A stretch of DNA of 33,773 nt from Chromatiales bacterium (GTDB lineage: Bacteria > Pseudomonadota > Gammaproteobacteria > Chromatiales > Chromatiaceae). How positions within the stretch are numbered: the stretch's first letter is position 1; every line of letters begins with the position of its first letter. The translations under genes and the position numbers were made by a program. The stretch spans positions 1 through 33,773 of the forward strand of contig JANTHJ010000022.1 in assembly GCA_024762475.1 (NCBI GenBank), read 5' to 3'. The notes under the pieces are model-generated. The model did not search any database and had not been told where the DNA came from. It saw only the letters and a program-made list of their open reading frames with translations. Of this stretch, positions 8,413 to 16,214 are shown one piece after another.

Positions 8413-9270
8413 TCAGGATGGCCCATCGCCCCGGGAATCCTCGCGCACCGGCGGCTCGCCCTCCGAGGCCGTCTCTTCATCCTCGTCCAGGTGCATCTTG
8501 CGCAGCTCCTCCGCGGTCGAAATGATCTCGCAGGAGGGCAGCTCCGGGATATCCTCTGTGCCGGGCGGCGGTTCCATTCCCATGGCCCGCATCGCCTCGC
8601 ACATCTGCTTCATCCGTGTCTCCACCACGTGCATGTGATCGAGCATGCAGTTGACCGCGTGGGCCACCGGATCCGGGGCGTCGCGGGTGACCCCGTAGGC
8701 ATCGAAACCCATCTTCGTTGCCATTTTTTCGCGGTGACTGGTGTCGCCCCTGTCGCCCGAGCGCTCGATCAGGCGGCCGGGCACGCCCACCACGGTGGCA
8801 CCGGGGGGAACTGCCTTGACCACCACCGCATTGGAGCCGATCCGGGCACCATCACCGATCTCGATAGGCCCCAGTACCTTGGCGCCCGCACCGACCACCA
8901 CGCCATCGCCCAGGGTCGGATGCCGCTTGCCCTTCTCCCAGCTGGTACCTCCGAGGGTGACGCCGTGGTAGAGGGTGCAGTCGTCTCCGATCACGGAGGT
9001 CTCCCCGATCACCACCCCCATGCCGTGGTCGATGAAAAAGCGACGCCCGATCCGGGCAGCGGGATGGATCTCGATACCAGTCAACCAGCGCGCCAGGTGC
9101 GAGATCATGCGCGCCAGCCATTTCGCGCCCAGACGCCAGGTCGCATGCGCCAGACGGTGGAACAGCAACGCATGCACGCCCGGGTAGGCCGTCAGTATCT
9201 CGAAGGTGCTGCGCGCCGCGGGATCACGATCGAACACCACCCGCAGGTCTTCGCGGAAATTCTCGAACAT
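8413..9270 (-). CDS. cysE: Serine O-acetyltransferase CysE
   Basis: Transfers acetyl from acetyl-CoA to L-serine, the first step of cysteine synthesis; cysteine is the substrate of IscS encoded downstream. Start [21 protein letters not shown] at 9270 matches family N-termini; 285 aa. A left-handed beta-helix follows, with D81-H82 ([12 protein letters not shown]) and H102 ([10 protein letters not shown]) at the active site and hexapeptide repeats to about residue 175. An extra C-terminal region of about 100 residues is predicted helical then acidic ([10 protein letters not shown]). An upstream in-frame start at 9315 lacks homology. It lies between trmJ and the iscR promoter on the same strand, a frequent gammaproteobacterial order. 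Confidence 0.93.
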   Translation of the reverse strand: MFENFREDLRVVFDRDPAARSTFEILTAYPGVHALLFHRLAHATWRLGAKWLARMISHLARWLTGIEIHPAARIGRRFFIDHGMGVVIGETSVIGDDCTLYHGVTLGGTSWEKGKRHPTLGDGVVVGAGAKVLGPIEIGDGARIGSNAVVVKAVPPGATVVGVPGRLIERSGDRGDTSHREKMATKMGFDAYGVTRDAPDPVAHAVNCMLDHMHVVETRMKQMCEAMRAMGMEPPPGTEDIPELPSCEIISTAEELRKMHLDEDEETASEGEPPVREDSRGDGPS

Positions 9271-9344
9271 GGAACCGAATCCGGTTGTTTTTCTAGGATT
9301 TGAACAAGTATGCACTCATCTGCACGGAACGAAAGCCCCGAAGC

Positions 9345-10112
9345 TCATGAGGCTTCGTCTTGTTCGGAGTGCCGGCGCTCGCCAGAGGCCGCGCGCATCG
9401 ATTTGCCGCCCTGGGCAGCACTGAGGATTCCGCGCAGGATATTCACCTCGCGCTCGTCCGGCCGGGCACGGTGGAAAAGCCGGCGCAGGCGTTGCAGTAT
9501 CTTTCCCTCCCGGCCCGGCTGCAAGAAGCCGATATCGAGCAGGGCCTGTCGCAGATGCTCGAACAGCCCCTCCATCTGCGCCGCCGATGCCGGTTCGGAC
9601 TGCCCTTCCGCCAGGCGCGGGGCGCCAGCCAGATGCGCCACATACAGCTCGTAGGCGAGCACCTGCACCGCCATGGCAATATTCAGGGAGGCATGATCGG
9701 GATTCGAGGGGATCTGCACCAGGTGGCTGCAGCGATCGAGCTCCTCGGAAGTGAGGCCGGTGCGCTCGCGGCCAAACACGAGCGCGACCGGCGCGGTCTG
9801 TGCCTGTCCGAGGGCCAGTGCTGCCATGGCGCGTGGATCCAGCGGCGCCCAGATATCGGCGCGCTTGCGCGCACTCGCGCCAATGACCAGCGGGCATTCG
9901 GCGATTGCCGATTCGAGATCGTCCACCACGTCTGCCTCTGCCAGCAGATCCTCGGCGCCCGAGGCCCGCGCATCGGCCTCTGGCGATGGAAACACCTTGG
10001 GCCGGACCAGCACCAGGTGGCGCAGGCTCATATTCTTCATGGCGCGCGCCACCCCCCCGATGTTGCCAGGATGGGACGTCTCGATCAGCACGACGCGGAT
10101 ATGCTCCAACAT
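9345..10112 (-). CDS. trmJ: tRNA (Cm32/Um32) 2'-O-methyltransferase TrmJ
   Basis: SPOUT-class methyltransferase, 255 aa, that methylates the ribose of nucleotide 32 in tRNA anticodon loops. It begins MLEHIRVVLIETSHPGNIGG; the knot region carries VALVFGRERTGLT and IPSNPDHASLNIAMAVQ, the SAM-binding trefoil motifs of TrmJ/TrmH. The C-terminal extension beyond about residue 165 is typical of TrmJ. It is 74 bases upstream of cysE on the same strand. A TAGAAT -10 lies only seven bases upstream of the ATG and no Shine-Dalgarno is visible, so the mRNA may have almost no leader. Confidence 0.92.
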   Translation of the reverse strand: MLEHIRVVLIETSHPGNIGGVARAMKNMSLRHLVLVRPKVFPSPEADARASGAEDLLAEADVVDDLESAIAECPLVIGASARKRADIWAPLDPRAMAALALGQAQTAPVALVFGRERTGLTSEELDRCSHLVQIPSNPDHASLNIAMAVQVLAYELYVAHLAGAPRLAEGQSEPASAAQMEGLFEHLRQALLDIGFLQPGREGKILQRLRRLFHRARPDEREVNILRGILSAAQGGKSMRAASGERRHSEQDEAS

Positions 10113-10214
10113 CGGCCCATTCTACCAGCCAGGACCACTTGGCCCGCAACGACTGCCCTACGCGCGAGCACTCGCGGTGGCCCGCAATCCCCATTTGCCG
10201 TATCCTCGCGCGCC

Positions 10215-11012
10215 ATGAATCCCACGACCAACATCGCCATCCGCGCGGCCCGCAAGGCGGGCAGCATCGTGATGCGTTATTTCGATCGCATCGACTCCCT
10301 CAAGGTCAGCGAGAAGCAGGCCAACGACTATGTCTCCGAGGTGGATCGCGCCGCCGAGGCCACCATCATCGAGGTCATTCGCCGGGCCTATCCGCAACAC
10401 GCCATCCTGGCCGAGGAGAGTGGTGAACATCAAGGCAACGATTTTCTGTGGATCATCGATCCACTCGATGGCACGACCAACTACCTGCACGGCTTCCCGC
10501 AGTTTTCCATCTCGATCGCGCTACAACATCGCGGCCAACTCCTGAGCGCCGCCGTCTACGACCCGCTGCGCGACGAGATGTTTTCCGCCAGCCGCGGAAA
10601 TGGTGCCCTGCTGAACGACCGACGCCTTCGCGTCAGCGACCAGAAGACGCTCAAGGGCGCCCTGATCGGAACCGGCATCCCCTTTCGGGACCAGCGCTAT
10701 CTAAGGGAATACCTGGACATGCTGGCGGCCATGGTGCGGGATACCGCAGGCATTCGCCGTCCCGGCTCGGCCGCGCTGGACTTTTCCTACGTGGCGGCCG
10801 GACGGCTCGATGGGTTCTGGGAACTGGGCCTTTCTGCCTGGGACTTCGCGGCGGGCGCCCTGCTGGTGCGCGAGGCGGGCGGCGCGGTCAGCGACATCCG
10901 CGGCGGCGACCGCCACCTGGAGAGTGGCAACGTGATCGTTGGCAACATCAAGGTACAGCAGGCCATGGTGAAAGTCCTGGCGCCGCATGTACCCGAGGCC
11001 GTCCGTTACTGA
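10215..11012 (+). CDS. suhB: Inositol-1-monophosphatase family protein SuhB
   Basis: Mg2+-dependent, Li+-sensitive phosphatase fold; in E. coli SuhB also acts in the rRNA antitermination complex. 265 aa from MNPTTNIAIRAARKAG (E. coli 267). Metal-site motifs are AEESGEH (E67, E68), DPLDGTTNY (D82, D85) and WDFAAGALLVREAGG. Divergently oriented from trmJ with about 100 bases between, the conserved gammaproteobacterial suhB/trmJ arrangement. A longer reading frame open upstream to 9360 is antisense to trmJ and not used. Confidence 0.95.
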   Translation: MNPTTNIAIRAARKAGSIVMRYFDRIDSLKVSEKQANDYVSEVDRAAEATIIEVIRRAYPQHAILAEESGEHQGNDFLWIIDPLDGTTNYLHGFPQFSISIALQHRGQLLSAAVYDPLRDEMFSASRGNGALLNDRRLRVSDQKTLKGALIGTGIPFRDQRYLREYLDMLAAMVRDTAGIRRPGSAALDFSYVAAGRLDGFWELGLSAWDFAAGALLVREAGGAVSDIRGGDRHLESGNVIVGNIKVQQAMVKVLAPHVPEAVRY

Positions 11013-11174
11013 CCGCCATCGGCAACCAGCGCCGAGCACGCTCCCGACCGCCCATTCGAACTCCGCCCGCCATTGATGCGCAAGGGTTTTCCCTCGTTGT
11101 CGAGACCACGCCGGTGTGATTTGATTTGGCGTATAACGAATGACAACAGCGACACACTGCCAGGAGCCGGAGAG

Positions 11175-11513
11175 ATGAAAAGCTACCTTACCTCGACCTT
11201 GATCCCGCCACTGGGGGCCTGCCGCTACGGATGCGGCACCAACTGTGCGGCGCCGATCACGGTGTTCTGGCTGTTTGGCGTCGTCAGCGTGGTCTACGGG
11301 CTAATCGGTGGCCCGGCCAACGAGCCCGGTATAAGCTGGTATACGGTAGGACTCGGCCTCGTGATGTGGGCCATCGCGGCCGTCTGGACCCTGTTGACCC
11401 TGCAGGGCGTGGAGGCGGACCGCTGTCATGGCATGTGGAGCCCGCGGGACCACCAGGTCGAGGCCAGCGATCACGAAGCCGACCCCTTCGAAGAAGTCAA
11501 GAAGGCACACTGA
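11175..11513 (+). CDS. Small cysteine-rich two-helix membrane protein, unknown function
   Basis: 112-aa protein not recognised as a named family. The start ATG at 11175 has AGGAG eight bases upstream; an earlier in-frame start lacks this. A cysteine cluster C16-X3-C20-X3-C24 directly precedes the first predicted membrane helix (about 26-45); the second helix is about 54-77. C84 and a hydrophilic tail rich in His, Asp, Glu and Lys follow. It sits 162 bases after suhB and converges on the MetA-family gene. A TATAAC hexamer at 11132-11137 could be a -10, but no -35 is seen. The cysteines could bind metal or form disulfides; no function is assigned. Confidence 0.75.
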   Translation: MKSYLTSTLIPPLGACRYGCGTNCAAPITVFWLFGVVSVVYGLIGGPANEPGISWYTVGLGLVMWAIAAVWTLLTLQGVEADRCHGMWSPRDHQVEASDHEADPFEEVKKAH

Positions 11514-11531
11514 AGCGCGTCCCGCGCACCC

Positions 11532-12605
11532 TCAAGCACCCGCCAGGCCAAGCGGATCATCCGGATCGACCCCCTCCATGAAGGGAATCCTGCGATCCCG
11601 GTGCGTGACCTGATACATCAATCCCATCCAGTTGCCCACCACCGCCTCTCCGGTATCGGTCCAGGTATTGTCCAGGCCGGGCACCAGCAGGGCCTCGGGA
11701 AACTCGGGTACCGCCTTGCCAGCGGCAAGGGCCTCGTCCAGCCGCAACCGGTATTCACGTACCAGCGCGCGTTGGCGCAGCCCGAGGTAATTGTCTGGAA
11801 ACGGCGGAAACCGCTCGATCTCCCCTGCCGCATAACGCAGCGCCTCGCGCTTCAGCTCCTTCAGCAGCGAAATGGTGTCGTATTCGGGATGGCCCTGGAA
11901 GAATACAAAGCGCAGCCCATCGGCACTGGTGGCCAGGTGCACGCCCACTGAGGGGCTCTCGACCAGCACCCGCAGACCGACCGCATCGAACTGGTCACGC
12001 TCGACTGCATTCCAGCGCGAATGCGGCACGTCGAAACGCGTATTCACATCCGCCACCAGAGGATGCCGCTTGTCGACTACCTGGTGCGGGAATACGCCCC
12101 AGACCTTTTCCCTCTGGGCCCGCCGTTTCTGCCCGTAGCGAAAGTCAAGCACGGCATGTGTCGCCAGGCAGGAGCAGAGCGTCGTCGTGACGTTTTCCCA
12201 AGCCCAGTCGATGACCTCGATCAATGGGTTCCAGAACGATTGGGTCGAAAGCTCGGGCCCCACCACATTGGCGCCGGTAATGATCAGGGCGTCCAGTCCT
12301 TGCTCGCGAATCGTGTCGTAGGGCTCGTAGTAGGCCTCGATGTAGTCCCTCGCCCTATCACCCCGCGGCAGTTCAGGCAGCGTGAAAGGGTGCACATAGA
12401 ACTGTGCAATTGGGTTGCTTTCACCCACCAGGCGGAAGAACTGACGCTCGGTTGCCGCCAGGGCCGCGTCCGGCATCATGTTGAGCAGGCCGACATGCAG
12501 TTCACGGATGTCCTGGTTACGGGCCCGGTCTGGCGAGAGTACGGTGACGCCCTCGGCTCGTAGCCTGTCGAAGGAAGGGAGGTCATTGTGGGCAACGATG
12601 GGCAT
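11532..12605 (-). CDS. metA: Homoserine O-acyltransferase, MetA family
   Basis: Activates homoserine for methionine synthesis by transferring an acyl group from acyl-CoA. 357 aa, aligning to E. coli MetA with a constant +4 offset: nucleophile C146 (TTTLCSCLATHA) for C142, and H239 and E241 (GHPEYD) for H235 and E237. The N-terminus LPSFDRLRAEGV and NQDIRELHVGLLNMMP are family hallmarks. The residue corresponding to E. coli G111, which together with E in acetyltransferases decides the acyl donor, is V115 here (ITGANVV), so donor and even acceptor are uncertain. The C-terminus is longer than in E. coli. It starts 14 bases after the stop of a P-loop ATPase gene and is probably in one transcript with it. 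Confidence 0.85.
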   Translation of the reverse strand: MPIVAHNDLPSFDRLRAEGVTVLSPDRARNQDIRELHVGLLNMMPDAALAATERQFFRLVGESNPIAQFYVHPFTLPELPRGDRARDYIEAYYEPYDTIREQGLDALIITGANVVGPELSTQSFWNPLIEVIDWAWENVTTTLCSCLATHAVLDFRYGQKRRAQREKVWGVFPHQVVDKRHPLVADVNTRFDVPHSRWNAVERDQFDAVGLRVLVESPSVGVHLATSADGLRFVFFQGHPEYDTISLLKELKREALRYAAGEIERFPPFPDNYLGLRQRALVREYRLRLDEALAAGKAVPEFPEALLVPGLDNTWTDTGEAVVGNWMGLMYQVTHRDRRIPFMEGVDPDDPLGLAGA

Positions 12606-12619
12606 GCTGTGGCTCCTCC

Positions 12620-13462
12620 TCAGTCCCGGGCAATCGCTGCTTCCACCAGGTCGAGAAAGTCCTGCTCGTCCCGCACACCGGCCACCTCCTGCGAGGTCAC
12701 GGTGTACCCCCGCCTGGCAATCTCCTCGTAGCGGGGGACCCGTGAATGGAACAGGCGGGGAAACACCCAGCGGGTGAATGCGTCAGGATCCATCTGCGCC
12801 GCGTACTCCAGCCCCTGTTCCCGGAGGAAGATATCGAGTTGCTCCGCGAGAAACTCGGGCCGGTAGTAGAGCGGCTTGGGATCACTCTGGGCGCGCTCGA
12901 TGAGCTTTTGCTCCTCGGCCCGATCGGTAACCTTGATATACAGAATCAGTGTATGCGCCTCGAGCAACTCCATTACGCCAGGCTCGTCCAATTCGCATAG
13001 CGAACCTCCGACATCGTTGACGAAATGCCGATACCCGTAGATCTCCTGTGCCTTGCGGATGAACTGTGGCACGTCATACATGGCCGCGATCTCGGCGTCC
13101 CGATACAGCGCCTGGTGCTGGCGAAACGTCTCCAGCTCCAACCCTCCCTGCTCGGGATCGCCCAATTTGCCGACGAATGACAATACCGGCCCTAGATCCG
13201 ATACCTTGATGTTGTTGCGAATATAGATCCAGTCGTTGCGCAGCAGCTCGCGCAGAAAGGGCACCGCCATCGCGCGGCTCTTGATCATGTCGAGGATCGA
13301 CTCATCCAGATAGCGGGTTCCAATGCGATAGTCGCCGGAATAATGGAACCAGTCGTGCCCGCGCAGCATGCCTGAGATGTGGGTCTTGCCGACACCGGAC
13401 ATGCCTACCAGGGTGACCCGCTTGTGCTGCCACGTCTTGAACTGCTCAACGCTGAACTTCAC
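12620..13462 (-). CDS. P-loop ATPase/kinase-like protein upstream of metA, unknown function
   Basis: About 280 aa with a Walker A motif GMSGVGKT at residues 20-27 preceded by a beta-strand RVTLVG, as in adenylate-kinase-like and AAA-type P-loop proteins. Other notable segments: YSGDYRIGTRYLDE, FVNDVGGSLCELDEPGV, TLILYIKVT and a C-terminal VPRYEEIARRGYTVTS. I do not recognise a named family. GTG at 13462 is chosen because GGGGGT lies just upstream and the predicted transcription start is near 13485; TTG at 13483 is possible but would be nearly leaderless. It forms a two-gene unit with the MetA-family gene, so a role linked to methionine or sulfur amino acid metabolism is plausible. Confidence 0.8.
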   Translation of the reverse strand: MKFSVEQFKTWQHKRVTLVGMSGVGKTHISGMLRGHDWFHYSGDYRIGTRYLDESILDMIKSRAMAVPFLRELLRNDWIYIRNNIKVSDLGPVLSFVGKLGDPEQGGLELETFRQHQALYRDAEIAAMYDVPQFIRKAQEIYGYRHFVNDVGGSLCELDEPGVMELLEAHTLILYIKVTDRAEEQKLIERAQSDPKPLYYRPEFLAEQLDIFLREQGLEYAAQMDPDAFTRWVFPRLFHSRVPRYEEIARRGYTVTSQEVAGVRDEQDFLDLVEAAIARD

Positions 13463-13491
13463 ACGACCCCCGAGATGTGCCAAAGCGCGCT

Positions 13492-13520
13492 ATTATCCCC
13501 TACCACGCCGAGGCCGCCAA
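13492..13520 (-). promoter_or_regulatory. Predicted promoter for the ATPase-metA pair
   Basis: Minus strand -35 TTGGCG (13515-13520), exactly 17-base spacer, -10 GATAAT (13492-13497). The predicted start is near 13485, leaving a leader of about 22 bases to the GTG start at 13462. No regulator site is recognised. Confidence 0.6.
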
Positions 13521-13589
13521 GCCACTGATTTTGCAAGCGAGAGCGGATCACTCCCCGCGCCGGAAACTGGTATCCCGCTCGACAACCTC

Positions 13590-13595
13590 TATAAT
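13590..13595 (+). promoter_or_regulatory. Candidate -10 element for the PAS gene
   Basis: Perfect TATAAT on the plus strand about 72 bases upstream of the ATG at 13668. The 17-base-spaced -35 position reads CTGGTA, only a partial match, so the promoter is weak or activator dependent. Confidence 0.4.
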
Positions 13596-13667
13596 GGGCC
13601 GCTACTGTTCTGGCGTCGCACCACTCCGACAGGCTGGCAAACGACCCAGGTATTCGGGCATCGGAAA

Positions 13668-14702
13668 ATGGACATACCGCAAAGCTGGCAAGAACTATCG
13701 GCACTGGCCGAGCGCATTGTCGCATCGCTGGGAAGCCTTTCCGTACCCGGGCTGCGGGTTGTGGACGGCCTGCTCCTGCTGAGTGCCCTGCTGCTGCTCG
13801 TGATCACCATGGTTCTGCTGCGCCAACGCCGCCGGATGAGACACACCGAGCAGGCCCGCAACAACGCAGAGGCGCTGGCCAGCTGCCTGTTCGACGCACT
13901 GCCCGATGCGGCGACCATCACCGACCCGGAGGGCAGATTTCTCAGCGTCAACCCCGCCTTCGCCCAGCTGGTGGGGCGCGAGGAGCGGGAGATCGCCGGC
14001 GCCATGCTCACCGATCTGTTCACCCCGGCGGTGGCTGAGCGCTTCCAGTACCGTCCGGTGGAGGGAGAAGAAGACGAGTTCCACGAGACCTTCCGGATTC
14101 GCGCGGACCACCCCAGCCGCTTCCTCGCCCACAAGACCCCGCTGTTCGACACGCAAGGGCTGTTGATCGGCGTGCTGACGCAGCTCAGCCCCGCCAAGGA
14201 ACCGACATTCCTCACCCGACCCATCAAGTCGCGGCAGAAGCGCGGGCGGCGCCCGGCGGGCACCCAGGCCACAGCGGTGAATATCGATATCCGGGCCGCC
14301 GGCGAAGGGACCGGCTCCCAGGAGCAATTGCCGAAACTCGATGAGCACAGCGACTCTCAGGTCCGGTCGACTGAAGCAGCCGGAACCGGTCTTCGGACGC
14401 CGAAGCAGGACACGGAGCACCGCGAACCGGAAGCCTCCGGGAAGTTTCCCCAGGGTCCGGACAATCCAATGGATTCCACGGCGCCCGACACCGTGCCCAA
14501 CCTGGTCGAGGCATTGCAGATCGCGGTCAAGATCACCGGCAAGACGGACAAGGAGCGGTCCTCGGGCGGGCAAACCGCCACTACCGGCGCAGAGGCCGCC
14601 GAGGGCAACGAGAAACCCCTCCCATTGGCAAGCTTCCAGTTCCAGCTTCCGCCAAAGGATGACCCGAAAGAGCGGGCGCTGCGAGGACTGGGAAAGCGCT
14701 GA
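13668..14702 (+). CDS. Membrane-anchored PAS-domain protein without output domain
   Basis: 344 aa. One membrane helix (about 31-51, followed by RQRRR), a short helix, and a PAS domain at about 72-175 (LFDALPDAATITDPEGRFLSVNPAFAQLVG). The remaining 165 residues are low-complexity, rich in Gly, Glu, Thr and Pro, and end with a compact positively charged segment (DDPKERALRGLGKR). No kinase, GGDEF, EAL, HD-GYP or HTH domain follows, so it is not a conventional sensor enzyme. The start ATG at 13668 is preceded by GGAAA; the reading frame is open further upstream but that part is antisense to the ATPase gene. It converges with rluA. Confidence 0.75.
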   Translation: MDIPQSWQELSALAERIVASLGSLSVPGLRVVDGLLLLSALLLLVITMVLLRQRRRMRHTEQARNNAEALASCLFDALPDAATITDPEGRFLSVNPAFAQLVGREEREIAGAMLTDLFTPAVAERFQYRPVEGEEDEFHETFRIRADHPSRFLAHKTPLFDTQGLLIGVLTQLSPAKEPTFLTRPIKSRQKRGRRPAGTQATAVNIDIRAAGEGTGSQEQLPKLDEHSDSQVRSTEAAGTGLRTPKQDTEHREPEASGKFPQGPDNPMDSTAPDTVPNLVEALQIAVKITGKTDKERSSGGQTATTGAEAAEGNEKPLPLASFQFQLPPKDDPKERALRGLGKR

Positions 14703-14747
14703 GCCGGGAATTCGCGGCAGACCCGAGAGCGGATACGCGACGCGCCA

Positions 14748-15410
14748 TCAAAAGGGCACCGAAAGCTCCACCACCGTTGGTCTGCCATCGCGCGGATGGG
14801 GAAATGCCAGGCGCCTGGCGTGCAACATCAGACGCGTATCCCCCTCCCTGGAGACTGCCCCGCCATAGAGTTCATCGCCAACGATGGGATGGCCGAGCCC
14901 CATCATGTGCACCCGTAGCTGATGGCTCCTGCCCGTCACGGGCATCAGCCGCATACGAGTCGTGCCGGACAACGGGTCCCGGGCAAGCACCCGCCACCGC
15001 GTCAGCGCCGGCTTGCCCCTCTCGAAGTCCACCTTCTGCCTCGGCCGGTTGGGCCAGTCTGCAATCAGGGGCAGCTCCACCACCCCCTCGGTACCCTCGG
15101 GATTCCCCAAGACGATCGCCTCGTAGTCCTTTGAGACCCGGCGCTCGCCGAACAGTCTGCCCAGGCGCGACTGGGTCTCCCGGTTCAGGGCAAACATCAA
15201 CAACCCGGATGTCGCCATGTCCAGGCGGTGAACCACCAGCGCGGTTTCGTACTGCTGACGAACCCGCGTCAATGCACTGTCGTGTTTCGTCGACCCGCGC
15301 CCGGGAACCGATAGCAGGCCCGAGGGCTTGCCCACGATCAGCAGATCCTGATCTCTGTATGCAACGTGTGGCATACCGCCGGGCGGAGGCTGATACGAGA
15401 CCCTGTCCAT
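14748..15410 (-). CDS. rluA: Pseudouridine synthase RluA
   Basis: Makes pseudouridine at 23S rRNA U746 and tRNA U32 in E. coli. 220 aa (E. coli 219) with the catalytic motif HRLDMATSG, aspartate D64 exactly as in E. coli RluA. RluA-family segments also include KPSGLLSVPGRG, RRVSKDYEAIV and VTGRSHQLRVHM. There is no N-terminal S4 domain, which separates it from RluC and RluD. The ATG directly follows the TAG stop of a 32-codon ORF and no Shine-Dalgarno is visible, so translation may be coupled to that ORF. Confidence 0.92.
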   Translation of the reverse strand: MDRVSYQPPPGGMPHVAYRDQDLLIVGKPSGLLSVPGRGSTKHDSALTRVRQQYETALVVHRLDMATSGLLMFALNRETQSRLGRLFGERRVSKDYEAIVLGNPEGTEGVVELPLIADWPNRPRQKVDFERGKPALTRWRVLARDPLSGTTRMRLMPVTGRSHQLRVHMMGLGHPIVGDELYGGAVSREGDTRLMLHARRLAFPHPRDGRPTVVELSVPF

Positions 15411-15509
15411 CTAAACAGGAGCTGACAGCCCAATACGGCGACCCAGCGCCGCCGACACCGCGCTGCCCGACAGCGGACTCATCAGGTCGTTCAGTCGGTG
15501 ATCAGACAT
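15411..15509 (-). CDS. Possible 32-aa leader ORF coupled to rluA
   Basis: ATG at 15509 opens a 32-codon frame (MSDHRLNDLM...GLSAPV) whose TAG stop is immediately followed by the ATG of rluA (TAGATG). A purine stretch AAGAAG lies just upstream of its ATG, better than anything in front of rluA. No similarity is recognised. It could be a real small protein, a leader peptide for translational coupling, or the remnant of a longer N-terminus. It would be missed by usual length cut-offs. Confidence 0.4.
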   Translation of the reverse strand: MSDHRLNDLMSPLSGSAVSAALGRRIGLSAPV

Positions 15510-15629
15510 GCTTCTTGCTTTTCCCCGATACGGCACGCACAAAAGTGCACCCTTTTCTTGAATTCAACCAACCGCGCCCCCACCATGCAAAACGTCATAA
15601 TAAACCCGTAACGCAGGGAGAAATCCAAG

Positions 15630-16160
15630 ATGAACGCTGGTGACGAAAAACTCGAAGTCTTGCTCGAAAAACTGGCCCCGGTCGTCCTGCCGCCCGCCGA
15701 CTTTCCGCCGGCACAGATTGTGAAGGACACGCCGCGCCAGGAACTGCTTGAGCGGATTCGGAAAAACGCCGAAGAAGTCGATCTCGAACTCACCGACGAC
15801 CATTGGGAGGTCATCCATTTCCTGCTCGACTTCTATGCCTTCTGTACCGAGACCCACGAGCCCAAGTACCAGAATGCGCACCAGTACTGGCAGTACGTGG
15901 ACTGCCAGAACGACCCGAACTGCGAAACCGAACTCGAGGGCGAGCGTAGCGAAACCTGCAGATACGGGAAATTGAGCGCCAACGAGGCCACCAAGGCGTA
16001 CCGGGTGTACCGCATGTTGCTCAAGGCCTTTGCGGCCAAAGGCGGGAAGAAACGCCTCTACGAGCTGTTTCCCTATGGACCGGTGTTCACCATTCACCTG
16101 CTGGCCGGTCTGCCGCGCCTGTGGAACGACGTGGACCCGCACTTCGGCACGGCCTACTGA
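15630..16160 (+). CDS. DsrC/TusE-like protein without C-terminal cysteines
   Basis: 176 aa. The segment LELTDDHWEVIHFLLDFY (about 52-69) and the C-terminal KKRLYELFPYGP...AGLP (140-162) match DsrC/TusE (LTEDHWEVIRFLRDYY; LYELFPYGPAKQA..AGLPKP). In active DsrC two C-terminal cysteines carry sulfur; TusE keeps one. Here both positions are lost: GPVFTIHLL replaces the first cysteine region and the tail WNDVDPHFGTAY has none. Between the two matching parts is an insertion of about 45 residues with C92, C98 and C110 (C72 just before it). The N-terminal 50 residues are also additional. ATG at 15630 is preceded by AGGGAG. The next gene on the strand encodes an HPF-sigma fusion 54 bases away. A regulatory rather than sulfur-carrier role is inferred. 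Confidence 0.82.
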   Translation: MNAGDEKLEVLLEKLAPVVLPPADFPPAQIVKDTPRQELLERIRKNAEEVDLELTDDHWEVIHFLLDFYAFCTETHEPKYQNAHQYWQYVDCQNDPNCETELEGERSETCRYGKLSANEATKAYRVYRMLLKAFAAKGGKKRLYELFPYGPVFTIHLLAGLPRLWNDVDPHFGTAY

Positions 16161-16214
16161 CGTGCCAACCCCCGTCTCAGCGCGCACACAACGACAACAA
16201 GGGAGGCGTCAGCC

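Noticed and set aside
9360-10214. N-terminal extension of SuhB
   Set aside because: The extra frame is antisense to trmJ; the ATG at 10215 gives the family length.
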